From NCBI GenBank assembly GCA_038373865.1, contig JAXGGA010004523.1, positions 23,380-87,379 of the forward strand: 64,000 nucleotides of DNA, in the 5' to 3' direction. The notes beneath the pieces were generated by a model. The model saw only the letters and a list, made by a program, of their open reading frames with translations, did no database searches and was not told where the DNA came from. The position numbers and the translations under genes are program-made. Origin of the DNA: Uloborus plumipes. Its lineage: Eukaryota > Arthropoda > Arachnida > Araneae > Uloboridae. Shown piece by piece: positions 23,529 through 36,200 of this stretch. Positions within the stretch are counted from its first letter, which is position 1. Every line of letters begins with the position of its first letter.

Positions 23529-24840
23529 CAGGGTTGGGGTTTTGGACATCCAAAACTGGTTTTGGACAGGACAGGTGGGTTTTACTGTCCAAAAGTGTCT
23601 AAAACTGTCCAAAAGTGTCTTAAACTGTCCAAAAGTGTCTTAAACCGTCTAAAGCATGGCAAAAGGGTTTTAAGCTGACTAATTTCTATTAGCTGTAATA
23701 TTGATAATGCATACATCTTAGTTTCTTAGTGTTAATTAGTTGTAATTAATTAAAATTTGACAATATTTAATTATATTAGTAATTTTAATATACGTTAAAA
23801 AAATGAACAATTTACTCATAACTCCACTGCATAAAAATTTCATAAAATAGGAATTGGTAGTACTGTCAAAAAAACTCTTGAAGCAGATAATTTCAGCTCC
23901 ATTTAACTCAAAATGTGTAAAACTGAAGTCTTTTGTGGTTTCTTTACAATAATGTTTTCGGTGATGTTCAAATAATTTTTTTAACCTTAGATTGAAGAAT
24001 AATAAACTGATGATAAAATGTTTTTCACTACTCAAGAAAATTTTTCTATTTTTGATTTATGTTTTTAATACTGTGTATTTTGTTTCTAACAATATATTAT
24101 ATGAAGGGCTCGGGCATAAATAGTGGTATCTGACAAACTCGAAAAGACGTATTGTTTCAAATTAAAGAAACAAAAATCACTTGTAAAAATAATTAAATAT
24201 ACCCAAGACACACAGCACTTAATCAATGTACTGACTTCATTTTTTAAATAGAAAAAACTTGCTACAGTAATGTCTCGAAGCAATAAATCCATATTTAAAA
24301 GAAAAAATTTTGATTTTTTGAAATGCTAGTTACCATTTTTTACACCCGAGCCCTTCATATGTGTATATACTTCCTCAAGAAAAAAAAACTTCCTAGCTTG
24401 CAAATATTTAGAAAAACTTATCAACATTTTCCAAGGATCAGTAATGATTTAGTGTCTGATTATGTAATGTCACTTTTGTCATTTACTTGTGTTTGTAAGT
24501 ACAATAACCTAAGGAATTTTTAAAACAATTTTGGAAATTCCATCAAGTTGATGAAGTTCAGTTTAGTATAATGCAAGCAAAAATATCCATTCCAAAAAAA
24601 ACAGAAGGGGGGGGGGGCTGAAAATCTTATATATGTTTTTATGTACATATTTAAATGTTTACATTAAATAAATTAAGTCTTAACTTCAAGTATAATTTTG
24701 TGCTTTTGATATTTGTTCAAAATATAAAATTGTACTAAAAATGTAGTTTTGGACAGTTTAGGACAGTTTTGGACAGGACGGTTTAAACCATGGTTTAAAC
24801 CGTGGTTTTTACCGTTCTGTCCAAAACCTTGCCAACCCTG
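23529..24840. mobile_element. hAT element with perfect 8-bp TSD
   Basis: 1,312 bp. Left end CAGGGTTGG, right end GCCAACCCTG, with ATCAAAAT duplicated exactly on both sides (23521-23528, 24841-24848), the signature of hAT transposition. Subterminal regions carry tandem CTGTCCAAAAGTGTCT units of about 21 bp on the left and GGACAG words on the right. No transposase; non-autonomous. A small hairpin element (24101-24358) lies inside. Confidence 0.9.
24101..24358. mobile_element. Small MITE with GAAGGGCTCGGG ends
   Basis: Inverted ends ATGAAGGGCTCGGG and CCCGAGCCCTTCAT about 230 bp apart, inside the hAT element. No open frame. TSD unclear (ATAT-like flanks). Confidence 0.55.
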
Positions 24841-25285
24841 ATCAAAATGTCTAAGTTTAAATTTGAAGATTTGATAAAATTTTATTTTGCTTCAATTATG
24901 TGGATAGTAAAAATAATATGTTTATCGTAGAGCTTTTAATTGTAAATCTGAAGTAAGTATATTTGAATTCTTTTATATGCCACTTTCATACTTTTAATGC
25001 CTTAATTTTGAAATTGGCATTTCCTTGCTTCCGCTGTAAGATTCATACTTCGCAATTTTGATGCTTGCTATTCCTTGTTGAAAGGCAAACAAATGAATTT
25101 TTTTTAAATTTCTCTTTAAAATATTTTTTTGGAGATAATTTGTTCAGCACCAGCTCAAAAGTAACTTTATTACTCCTGTTAAAATGTTAATCAAATGCAT
25201 GTACAATATTTGCACTAAAAACTAATTGAAATTATTCAAATACACGAAATGTAATAGTTTAGGAAAGGAAATTAATTATTATATA

Positions 25286-26615
25286 CGAGGGTGTTTCGAA
25301 AAGTAAAGATACAATGATTCGCATTCCTTAAAAAAGAAATTTATTTACAAAACGTGAGTTGTTTCTTATTAACTGAACTATTTACTGTTTTTCTACATAA
25401 TTTCCACCGTTATCCAAACATTTGTTAAGCCGAGGTACAAGCTTTTGTACTCCAGAGTAGTAGAAGTTTGCCGCCTGTTTTCGGAACCACATACCTACTT
25501 CATCTTTAATATCATCATCGTTGGTGAAAGATTTTCCACTAAGATGTGACTTCAGGTAAAGAAATAAATGGAAGTCGCTGGGAGCAAGGTCCGGGCTGTA
25601 TGGTGGATGTTCCAGTACTTCCCATTTGAATTTTTTGAGCAGTGATTTGGTTAGGAGCGCTATGTGAGGTCTAGCGTTGTCATGAAGCAAGCGAACTCCA
25701 TTTGTCAGCATTCCCCTCCGTTTGTTTTGAATTGCCCTTCGAAGACGTGTCAAAGTCTGGCAATATGCAGCAGCATTAATTGAGGTTTCTGGAGGCATAA
25801 ATTCGACAAGAAGAATGCCTTGCCTGTCCCAAAAAACAGAAGCCATGATTTTTTTCGCCGAAATCGATGTTTTGAATTTTATCGCTTTTAGAGAATTTGA
25901 ATGACGCCATTGCAGTGACTGTTGCTTGGTTTCCGGTGTATGGTGGTAAACCCACGTCTCGTCTCCTGTCACAATGTGATCAAGGAACTCATCACCTTCT
26001 TCTGCATAGCGTGTGAGGAAGTCGATTGCAAAGCCCATCCTTTTCTTTTTTGTGTTCTTCTGTTAACATTTTCGGAACCCAGCGCGCACACAATTTCTTG
26101 TACCCTAACTTGATAGTCACAACTTCATAAAGAGTTGTCATTGACAGTTCCGGTATAATCTGATGTAATTCTTTCGATTTGAGACGTCTATTCGCACGAA
26201 TTGCGTCCTCCGTTCTCTGAAGAAGTGCATCAGACATCACAGACGGCCGACCTGTTCTTTGTTCGTCATGAACATCGGACCTACCATAGGAGAAATGACG
26301 ACACCATTTCGTTACATTTTGTCGATTCATAATGTCTCCATAAACAGAAACAATTTCTGTATGAATATCCGCTGGTCGCTGACCTTTTGCATAAAGAAAA
26401 CGAATGACGGAGCGAACTTCGCATTTGGCGGAATTCTGAATCGCCACGACCATTTTAATTACGAACTACTTCCACAAAAATCAACATTGAAATTCGAAAC
26501 AAGCACGAGGAGAAAGCTAAAGGTTCAAGATTAACACCCGTGTTGCCAACTTTCTCGCCAAAACTTTTATTTTCCGCTGGCGTGCTTTGTATCTTTACTT
26601 TTCGAAATGCCCTCG
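25286..26615 (-). mobile_element. mariner element
   Basis: 1,330 bp, with TIRs CGAGGG..TTTCGAAAAGTA extending about 29 bp at each end and TA on both sides (25284-25285, 26616-26617). A nearly complete mariner transposase lies on the minus strand. It is probably the youngest insertion of this nest because its coding region is barely decayed. Confidence 0.95.
25382..26453 (-). pseudogene. mariner transposase with one frameshift
   Basis: Two overlapping open frames on the minus strand, 26453-25992 and 26038-25382, make an almost full mariner transposase of about 350 residues (family length about 345). The first holds the two DNA-binding helix regions (YAKGQRPADIHTEI, TGRPSVMSDA). The second holds catalytic Asp sites TGDETW, HDNARPH and YSPDLAPSDFHLF, fitting the DD34D pattern. 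A single-base shift just after LTEEHKKE (around 26040) separates them. No other stop is seen; the copy is inactive by this lesion alone unless it is a sequencing error. Confidence 0.93.
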
Positions 26616-27308
26616 TATGTATAGTCATAAAATTAGGTGCTGAAAAAATAGGGCCTTGGTTTAACCCCCCCAACACAGTTTCTCTTTAAAACTTTCGGGT
26701 ATTTTTTTTATGAATTCACAATCACCGCTGATCATTACGTAGAGTTTACCCTGAAAGTTTTTTGGAAATATGTCCTAAAATGATTTATTTTGTTACCTCC
26801 AGCCCTATCATGTTTAGAATTTAAATCTTTAAAAATAGTATGTAGGCTATTTTGGTAAAAGTCAGAAAAAATGATAATCGTTTTCTGTTTTTTGATTTCT
26901 TTACAAATTACTTTTGGTCACCTTTTAGTTACTTTTTTGTCACCTTTGTTTTAAAATTTGTCACCTTTCTCACCTTTTTCAAAGACCATCAGCAGTCCTC
27001 GCCCTGCACTTCACAACGTTTGCATGAAAGGTGAATAAAATGTTTCCATGCTGCAGTTTTGATTGATATTCTTGTCAGTACTTGATTGCAGAAAAAATGG
27101 CTTTTAACCTACAGATTTATACTCATAGCTTGTTTACATAAGAATAATAAAAAGGTCAAAGTTTCCAGTTCATTTCTTCAAAAATTGAGCCTCAACTAGA
27201 AATTAGGTGAATTTGAGTGTGTCTTCAATAATTAAACACTGTACATTAAGTAATCATGGTTTTCACTTAAAAGGAAAATTGAATTTGAAAATATAAACTC
27301 ACAAGTGA

Positions 27309-29103
27309 CAGGGTTCATACTCATTTTTAAAAATGAAAATTAAGGACTTTTGAAGGACTGCCAAATTTTTTTAAGGACTCTTAGTAAAATATTTAAATAG
27401 CTTTAGGAACAAAATTCAAATTATTCGATATACGAGTACATTAAAATTTAAAGTGCAGAGAGATATGCCATGGACTCTGATTCAAATGACAATGAAGGAT
27501 TAAGAGCTATTCAAATGACTACCATTCTGAATTGGGATCGAAAAGTTAGTATAGAAAACGATGGAAATATTATCTATTGTGGATAATAAAAATTTATATG
27601 TGGAACATCATTTGTGTAAAATTTTCATTTGTGGATAATAAAAATGTCAATGGCGCAAATTGCACCCTTGAAATTTTTAGGTGGCAGGTTTTGTGGCCTC
27701 CCTGATGTATCAATCTCTTTTTTTAAATCCAAAAGTATGTTAAATTATACTAAATATAAACTGAAGATGTTTAAAATCTTAAAATAATTGAAAAAAAAAA
27801 AAAAGGATCGATTCAGTATTTCATTTTCTAATAGAAGCAACTCTTAAAAAACACAGGATTTCGTTAAAATTTTTGAATTTAATAAATAAAAACAAATTTC
27901 ATTTATTTTCTTCTTAAAAAAGCGTATTAAACAACAAAAATGCAAAAAATCCGATCTATGTAGCAGATGCAAAGAGATTTCAGTTTTCAAAGTGATGGCA
28001 TTAAAAGCATAAAAACGGCACATAAACGAATTTATTTTAGTAAAAATGTTTACAATTACATTTTAAAGGTCTATGATAAACATATTATTAATATCTGTTA
28101 ACAAAATTTATGCAAAGAAAAAATGAAACGATCCATTAAGCGTTAACATTTAGACTCAGAAAAGAAGTTAATTTTGCGTTAAAAATTTTTAAATAATGCT
28201 CTGAACAAAAAATAAAGTGAATTTGCCTCCTTATAAAAAGTAATTAGTTAGAAAATTCTATTTTTATATCGGATGCAAAGAGATCGCATTTTTCAAAATG
28301 AAAGCATCAGAAGTATAAAAACGGTAAATAAAATAATTGGGGTCTCAGTGGCCGAGCGGTCTAAGGCGTGTAGCCGATAACTCTGAGACGGTGGGTTCGA
28401 CTCCCACCCTCGCTCCGGATGTACTTTCTTTCCTTTGTGTGATGTAACTCTTCCATACATTGTCTGTACAAGATATATGTAATAAAAACCATGTGTAATG
28501 GAGGCAAGACACTAGATTGTAGTCCTCATCAAAAACCTGGGCATATAGCCCCAAACGACGGCGTAGCAAAACAGACAATACCAAACTTCCAATATTAACA
28601 GACGAAAAAATACATTAATTCCTGAATATTACTAAAACACCACCCCTGTAAGCATCTAATAAAAAAATCAAGATAATTTTCTGCCAAAATAAGATCAAAA
28701 CGTCGCACCAAAGACGTCAGATTCGCATGATTGGCGATTCCTTTCTTTAACTTCAGAAAATCCCAAAAATTATGGGCTTTTACATGGAAATATGCTATGT
28801 GTTATTTTGATTTCAGATTTACTTTTTGAATGAATAATTTGTGAAATGTTCGTTTTGTTTAATCAGTATTTTGTGAAGGGTTCGTTTGCTTGATCGTATT
28901 TTTGTGAAGGGTCTGTTAACGGACCCAAACTTCCTCTAGCCAGAGTCTTGACTCCAGCTTTTAATGCGTGGAGGAAAAACCAAGAAAAAAAACCTGAAAC
29001 AGTCTTTTAAAAATTAAGGAAAAATTTCCAAAATTAAGGGCTTTTTAAGGACCTTAATTTTGCTTGATAAAATTAAGGGTTTTTTTAAGGAAGTACGAAC
29101 CCT
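27309..29103 (+). mobile_element. CAGGGTTCATAC-ended element
   Basis: Left end CAGGGTTCATAC and right end GTACGAACCCT (last G lost), flanked by AAGTGA and AAGTAA. Subterminal AAGGACTTTTGAAGGACT and TTAAGGACCTTAATTTTG words repeat at both ends. The interior holds two related stretches near 27967 and 28269 (GATGCAAAGAGAT...AAAGCAT..AAA) and a tRNA-Leu-like SINE. No transposase recognised. Confidence 0.68.
28339..28560 (+). mobile_element. tRNA-Leu-like SINE
   Basis: The head 28340-28416 has a Leu-type A box, GTGGCCGAGCGGTCTAAGGC, and a B-box GGTGGGTTCGACTCCCACC with an intact T stem. The anticodon arm is abnormal and the acceptor stem is mispaired, so it is not a working tRNA. A non-tRNA tail follows; the 3' boundary is approximate. 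An open frame on the opposite strand across it is a by-product. Confidence 0.7.
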
Positions 29104-29109
29104 AAGTAA

Positions 29110-32100
29110 ACATCTCACATAAATGCAGAATCTTGAAATGTTAAAATCCAAAGAGGGCTGCTGCTCATTGAGTGGCCAGACAAGTGATTTTCAGACCAAT
29201 TAGTCGACTAAAGCTCACAAGGACATAGCTTACAAAATGACATCGTCGTTCAAGAAGCTCTCTTTCGGAGCTTGATGTTAAAAAGTAAATTTCAAAGTAC
29301 TTATTATATGCAAATTATTTTTTCCGATGTTCATTTTTTTAAAAAAGAATAACTAACCTCTTGCCCTTTGAGTTTAGACGTCTTGAATTTAAACTGTTTT
29401 TTGCAATCATGAGTCCCAATAGGATCCAACTTGTTGGGTTTTGTTTCTAAATAGAATGGAAATTGAGCAGAAATTTACACCACTCATATAATAACTGGTG
29501 ATTATTTGGATTGGGTAATATGGGATATCCATAAAAGAAGATAATTAGTAAGCAGTAATAAAGATAGTTGACCAATTAGCATCTTTGAATTGTCCTGATG
29601 AAAAAAATGTTTTGTCCTGAGATTCCAAGATTTAAATCAACTTCCGGGTTCCCTACAAGTTTCAGTTTGTCACTGGATAAAAATGGACTTGATTTCTTCA
29701 TAAAAGGCACTTTAATCTTAACTGTAAAATGCTAAAATTAGGGATGCACTGACTAATCTGCCAATTTTAGCTGCATAATCGGCCAAAATATTTGTATGTT
29801 AAAATTATTTTTGCTTAAAACAATTATGCTGAATGAATTTCAGCCATTTTATTGGCTGACTTTAATTTTTTTTTAATTGAAATTACTTTTGGCTTAGAAC
29901 AAGAAATTATGCTGAATGGTTCGTTACAAATAACCAACAGTTTCAAACCCTAATTGTCATGTCTCCATTTGATTCAAAAATTTCAAATCGTAGTATTGAT
30001 GTGAACAACATATTCATATTTTTTTTTACGAAAAAAATATTTTTAATGCAAAATCAGCTTAAGTTAAGCTTTTGAATGAACACAAACTGCAACCAATTAC
30101 TAACCATGACAAAAATTATCCCCTAAATAAATATTTTAAAAAACGGGAGATTCTTGTTCTCATTATCATGGTAATCTGAAAAATCAAAAACTGTCAAGTG
30201 CAAAGGAATTGCTGGTTGCTCAGAAAATAAAACTTTCCTATTGCAAAGGATCTAAAGTAAAACAATTTTGGAATCTTAAATGTATATCCTATTAAAAGAG
30301 CTAATAATAAGTTTTGGAATAAATTATCCTCAAAACGAGGATTACTTTACAAGCTTGATTTGATTTGATTTATTTTTTTGACACCCTGAGGTCCCCCGCA
30401 CCTACCGTACAAGTTTGATTTCCTTATACCTATTAAAACTTACACAGAGAAAAAACTTTTTACAGTTTCAAAATTTATTTGATGTTGAAGTTTGATATAT
30501 TGCCAAACTAAATCAACGTTTAAAACAACAAAATTAATATTGTCCTCCTCAAAAAGGATCCAAATATTCGTTCTACATAAAATGTTCATGCAAGCATTTG
30601 TGATACTTAAATTTATATGGGAAACAGTGAAATAATTTTACACAGTTAATATTGAATTGGAATAATTGTATTTATTCAACAAAGAAAAACTGACTCTCAA
30701 AATGCATTTCAAATATAAAAAGTTTGGAACAGTCACATTACTTTTTCTTTCTGTAATTAATCTCAAACTTCTACTTTGATTATAAAAAGCTTTCTAGAGT
30801 GAAAGTGTTACAAATTCAAAAACTCCACTCAAAAAAGTTCTGCAAGGAATTTGTTTGACATTAAATGCTAATGATTCAAATTAGACTGAAACTTAAGTGT
30901 GAAAATATAATGGCGTTGTAAAACAAATAAAAAATCCGCATCATGTCAAATAAGTTAGTTTCATTTAGCAAATGCAAATATGCATCATAAAATAAAATCT
31001 AAAACTGAGATGATTCATTTGTCCTCGAGTGGAGCATATTTTTATTGAACATAAGTTTTACATCTTTATTTTTTGGTCTATTATAAAATGTATTGCATTT
31101 AGAATAAATATAACTAAAGAATCAAATTGGATGAACATGAAAAATGCACAGAATTAAATTTTCAAACAGCTCTGTTGCAATTGCTGAAAAAAACAACACA
31201 AGTTAAAATTTATTTTTAGTAACAGCTAAAAATATGAAATTTGAGTTTTGTAAAAGACACGAGTCAAACCATTAAAAACTGCAGACCCACTTTGACTGAT
31301 ATTAGAAAAATGTGAGGTTATTTATGCAAAATATTGAGCAATTTTGAGAGAAGTACCGGATTCATTCACTCTTAATCTACAACATATAATCACCAGCAAC
31401 AAGTCACTTATTATTTCATTTAATACATCTTCTGCTAGAAAATTACATCACACATAACTATTTTATTTCACATTCACATTATTTGAGTACAATGTTCTTG
31501 GTGACAATACATGTATAAAATCACATCTGTATAAAAAGAGAATGAGGTAGATAATGCTAGAATTCAAATTTTGATTCCAGCTGAGGAACCTGAAAACTAT
31601 TTTCTGTGCAGTTACAGACTTTTTATGATCAGAAATACTTCTTAGTAAAATTGTCAACCTGAAGATTAAAATGGTAAATACTAGAAAGATCTGAGCTAGT
31701 TAATGCATGAACACAGCTTTGCTTTTCTTTACTATCCATTTGCATTTATAGTTAACACCTTTTCAAAATAAATTTTTAGGATTTCAAACAGTTTACAAAA
31801 ATAAATAGCAAGTGTTTCTTCTCTTCCTCTTTACATCCTAAATTGTCTTTTCATCTTTATTTCTTGCAGAAATAAAAAGTAAATCAAAGTTATGGTCACT
31901 TTTTTTTTTCTTTTAAAGTACATTTCAAGTTCTTTACTTAATTTTGGAAATGAAAAGCTTTTGTTGGATTTGGATTTCAAAAATAATATATATATACTTT
32001 CCACTGATCTAGAATTCTCCAAGCATTAGTAAGTTAAACTAAACAGGAATTCATTTCACAAAATTGTATTTTGTCTTAATATACTCTGAAATTGCCACTT

Positions 32101-33196
32101 TCTAAAGGCAAAATTGCTCAATAGGCAATTATGCTCTGGAAAAAATAAAATTAAACATGCTTTCTTGTTTTCCAAATTTCAACCACAGAAATTTATTGGA
32201 AAAATAAAACTAAAAGGACTTTTTTTAAAAAATAAAAACTGGTTCTAACTTGTTATTTTTTTGTAATAGTTTTTCAGGGAGTAAAGAAATATTTTACATA
32301 TTAAGCAGCTCTGGAAAATATATTCAAAAATAGTATAGAAAAAAAAATCAACTAAAATGTTTCAATTATGAAAAAGAAAAATATGAATGGTTAATTTAGA
32401 AAAACGAGCATGAGTTTAAGTTCTTTTTTTCTAAAATATTTCATAGTAATTAAAATATGGATTTCTCTATAGTCTCTTTCATACACCATTTCAGTGAACA
32501 GAGATTAACGTTTTAGTTGTTAGTGAACTACGTTGCTGATCTACCCACAGTGAAATGAGTCAGACTGAGTGAAGAAAGATTAGGGCTCCAATGAGTATCA
32601 CCTACTAATAATACGAGAATTTCACCAATGAAATTCCCCATTGACCTGCATTTCAAATATGGTACACAAGGAATGATCGAGAGGGGCTAGACTGTTTTTC
32701 AAAATTATTTGTTTCAACTGTTGAGAAAGTAACTGCACAAATCGTATCAATTTTGCACTTCTTTACATATGCATAGCATCAATTAAAGGCGATGAGTGTC
32801 TTGTAAAACACATCCAGATATCACTTCAAGTAATATTATTATTCAAATTTGTTATAAAATGAAAAATTTTCTGCTGAAGACAACTTATCAAAGCATAGGA
32901 GTGCATGATTTATGAATATACTGTTATAATATTGTTACAATAAATTATAATAATAAGAGAGACACCTCAAATTGTGCAACTGAAAAAATTCGTTCACTAT
33001 TCAAAATGAGTCAATAACATCACGGTTGACAATAAAGCATATCTTTAAAACGATAAAACCAGTTCCAAACTTACAAGATGAAAAATAGTAAAGAATAACA
33101 ACAACAAATAATAACATAAAATCGACCTTCTCTTCAAAGCTGTTGCTTTTCAGAAAATAAAACAGAAATATTCATTAAATTTCAAAGAAATTTGAT
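29110..33196. other. DPF 3' UTR/intergenic region
   Basis: AT-rich stretch between the nested transposons and the DPF stop codon. It should contain the DPF 3' UTR (minus strand), but many possible poly(A) signals prevent choosing an end. No coding frame is supported. It holds one copy of a 187-bp direct repeat (32264-32450). Confidence 0.5.
32264..32450. repeat. 187-bp direct repeat, copy 1
   Basis: Starts TAATAGTTTTTCAGGGAG and ends TTTCATAGTAAT. It matches 33384-33570 in the same orientation with only scattered differences. The two copies flank the last DPF exon. Confidence 0.93.
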
Positions 33197-33243
33197 TTAT
33201 TTTCGTCCATATTCTTCAATGCATAAATGGCAACTCCATGAAC
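33197..33243 (-). CDS. DPF terminal coding exon
   Basis: Acceptor poly-T then AG; encodes (G)[14 protein letters not shown] and TAA at 33197-33199. SWSCHLC closes PHD2. The tail after the last cysteine is only six residues, shorter than the DPF2 tail. It is flanked by two copies of a 187-bp repeat. Confidence 0.94.
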
Positions 33244-36200
33244 CTAAAAAAAAAAAACAATTGAATTAAACTCCATAAATAGTTAAGATATATTAATAAC
33301 TCAAATGAAAATATAATATAATTCATCAAAAAGATTATAAAAAAAATCCAATATATTCATTACACTTATTGATTTTTGCAACATAATAGTTTTTCAGGGA
33401 GCAAAGAAATATTTTAAATATTAAGCAGTTCTGGAAAATATATTCAAAAATAGTATAGAAAAAAAACAACTAAAATGTTTCAATTATGAAAAAGAAAAAT
33501 ATGAATAGTTAATTTAGAAAAACGAGCATGAAGTTTAAGTTCTTTTTTTTCTAAAATATTTCAGAGTAATGCTACAAAATGCTACCTCTGTTAAAGCAGC
33601 TGATTTCAGTTCAAAAAATGGATGTAATGAATATTTGGCAGTAATTCAGTATTTGTCTCTTTGGCAGAGTATTTGGTTTAGCATGAAATATTCAAGTACT
33701 GATTTTTCCAGACTATAATTAACAGGTACAGGGTGTCCGCGCACCTGGAAAGTCATGGAAAGTCAGGGAAAGTCATGGATTTCATATATGATCGAAATTG
33801 GTCATGGAAAGTCATGGATTTCAGCGAAAAATGTCCAAAAGTCATGGAAACTGACTGTTTATCATGGATTTTAGCGCTCAGGATCGGTGGTTATTTCTCC
33901 CGATCTCGGAAAAACAAAAAAACATCCATCGTCATTCTGCTTCGTTATTGCAAGGTTCCCGCGACTTTGAAAAGTCCTTGAATTTCATTTGGTCTTTCAA
34001 AAAATCTGGAAAGTCCTTGAAAATTTTAAAATGTCCTTGAAAACTCCAAAGGTATTATTTTTCGTAGAAAATGTGCCGAAAAATCGGCGATCTTCGAACG
34101 TTCACGATCGTGCTCCTGCAAAAAAATTGTGTCCATCGAAAAATCGGCACTCGTTGGGATTTCGAAATCGGGAGCCGTTTTTTCAAGACGAAAATTATTA
34201 AAAAAAAAAAAAAAAAAAAACTCGAGAAGTTTTTTTTTTGCCCATAATCGACAATCGTTAAAAGTTCGCGGTTAGGCGCTGCTTTTTCGTTTCGCTAAAC
34301 TTTTAAAACAATTTAGAAATAGAATAATCAGGATTGGATTTTTATACAAAAGAATATTTTTAACAAGTTAAACATGAGCTTTTCTGAAAAATACGTTTTT
34401 GCTGCTATCTTGATGATTTTCTTTCAACAAAATTTAGATTTGTCTGGTGGATTAAAATTATTTTTCGAATTTTTTGCTTCCATGATCATTTTTTTTAGAA
34501 ATACAGGGACAGAAATACGTGTGTAATGGGTTTTGTACAACTTATTTTTTATTTATTTATTTATTTTTGGTTGACATTCTAACATTGAGCACGTGCTTCG
34601 CCGAAAATGGCGTGCCATTGTCAAGTCTTCAATCCTTTTGCATCCTGTAAATACTTCAATTATTTTGATATTCTGAAGCTATTTTCATGTTGTGCTACCT
34701 TAAATATACTCATTGCTCATTTTATTTTAATAATTTATTTATTTTTGAACTCAAATTTTAGCTCTTCCAATTTATTGGTTTCTAATAGTTTTTAAGAAAA
34801 CACCGAACTTTTAAAGACAAAGTGCTTCCTTGACTTTTCATTTGTTTATTTAATTACAAAATAGGCACGTTTTTCCTCGAGATCGAAAAAATCGAGTAAA
34901 AGCTGTAATTTCAAAAGAAAAAAAAATCACCATTTTTTCTTGGAAGGGGGAAGAGAAAAGAATAGGGGGGGGGAATAGAATACATTTTGCATGCACAGAC
35001 TGGCAAAATAGGGTGATCACATTATATCCTGGTCTTATTCTGAAATTATAAATTTTCTTCATTGAAAAAAAAAAGATTTGTTGTCTGATTGTTTTTATGC
35101 TTGAACAAATAGAAAATTTTGGTGTTTACCGTTTTTACCATTCCTTTGAATTTACACTTGAATAAGCCAAAGAATTGCTTCCAATCTACCTTTCCCTAAA
35201 ATTTTCTTTTTCATATTGATGAAAAATATTTCACGATTTTTAGGTTTTTCATATTAAATCTGTAAAGAATCTGTACTGTTCATCAACATTTACATCACTT
35301 TTGAAATTAATCTTGATTTTTGTGCAGACCCTTTCTTAGAAGTTAATTCCTGGAAATTTTTTTAAACCTCCTTAAAAAGTACTTGAATTTTATTTTTAAG
35401 ATTGTAGGGGAACCTTGTATTGGGTGCAATCTGATTAGTCTTAATAAGAGTTTCAAACAAGTTGCATTGTGTTGACCAATCAGATGAATACTTAACGTTA
35501 AAACCCGTGAGCGGCGAATTTTCCGAAACTGTGCATGTGCGCGGACTTTGTCCCCTGACTGACAATAGAACATGTGATGCATTTATTCAATTTGAATTTC
35601 ACACTTCCATACTTCTGCTTTGGGGGATAATAAGTTGTTTTTACTTTTAAATGTTGCTAAATCCTTGTACTCATTTTTTTGTATCAATAAATTGTTGCAC
35701 ATGATCTGTTTCAGATATATTTAGTTAAGTTCTTTTTTTAGCTTTGGTTAAATTTATTTGCATAGCCGAAAAAAAAAGAATAGTTTCGAAAAGCAAAGGT
35801 ACACTGTCTTACACCTTATATTGATATTTATGCTCTATTTTGATGTCAGCGTCAAATGAAATAGTTAAAATTGTAAGTCATGGAAAATTGTTCGCAAAAG
35901 TCATGGAAAGTCAGGGAAAGTCATGGATTTGAAAAGTCCAGGTTGAGCAGATACCCTGCAGGTAAACAAGCTACCACATTTCAATGGCACATAAAATATA
36001 AAAATGTAAACTAATGGTTGAATAATATTTGAAACAAAAGTACAATAAGCATTCAATCCATCTTATTTGAGATAAATGAATGATCAGAGGAACACTGCTT
36101 AGTTAAGGGGGAAAAAAAACTCTACTTTTCTTTTAGCAATAAATAAAGTAGTGATTGCACCTTTTCTTTCCTAAAATTAGTCTATTGAAGGGTACACTAA

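Larger units (their letters stand above)
23088..26730 (-). mobile_element. CAGGGGTGATTGTG-ended element, copy 2
   Basis: Inverse-orientation relative of the element at 17140-21750: left end TAGGGGTGATTGTG, right end CACAATCACCGCTG. Flanks AACATTAC (23080-23087) and ATCATTAC (26731-26738) match at 7 of 8 bases. It holds a hAT element (23529-24840) and a mariner (25286-26615). It retains more internal sequence than copy 1. Confidence 0.75.
22465..27006 (+). mobile_element. CAGGGTGAGGACT-ended element (outer shell)
   Basis: Left end CAGGGTGAGGACT and right end AGTCCTCGCCCTG are inverted repeats, flanked by CACTTC at 22459-22464 and 27007-27012. Both subterminal regions are built of repeated TCACCTTT words (at least five per side), typical of hAT-like transposase-binding arrays. 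The middle is occupied by the element at 23088-26730. No own transposase recognised. Confidence 0.78.

Noticed and set aside
23560..23650. CRISPR-like short repeat array
   Set aside because: Tandem CTGTCCAAAAGTGTCT units have no spacers and are subterminal repeats of a hAT element in an animal genome.
28340..28416. A functional tRNA-Leu gene
   Set aside because: A and B boxes are good but the anticodon arm and acceptor stem do not fold properly; a SINE head fits better.
29730..29940. Terminal sequence of a hAT (TAGGGATGCACTGACTAATC)
   Set aside because: Only one end-like word was found, with no partner or TSD within the window.
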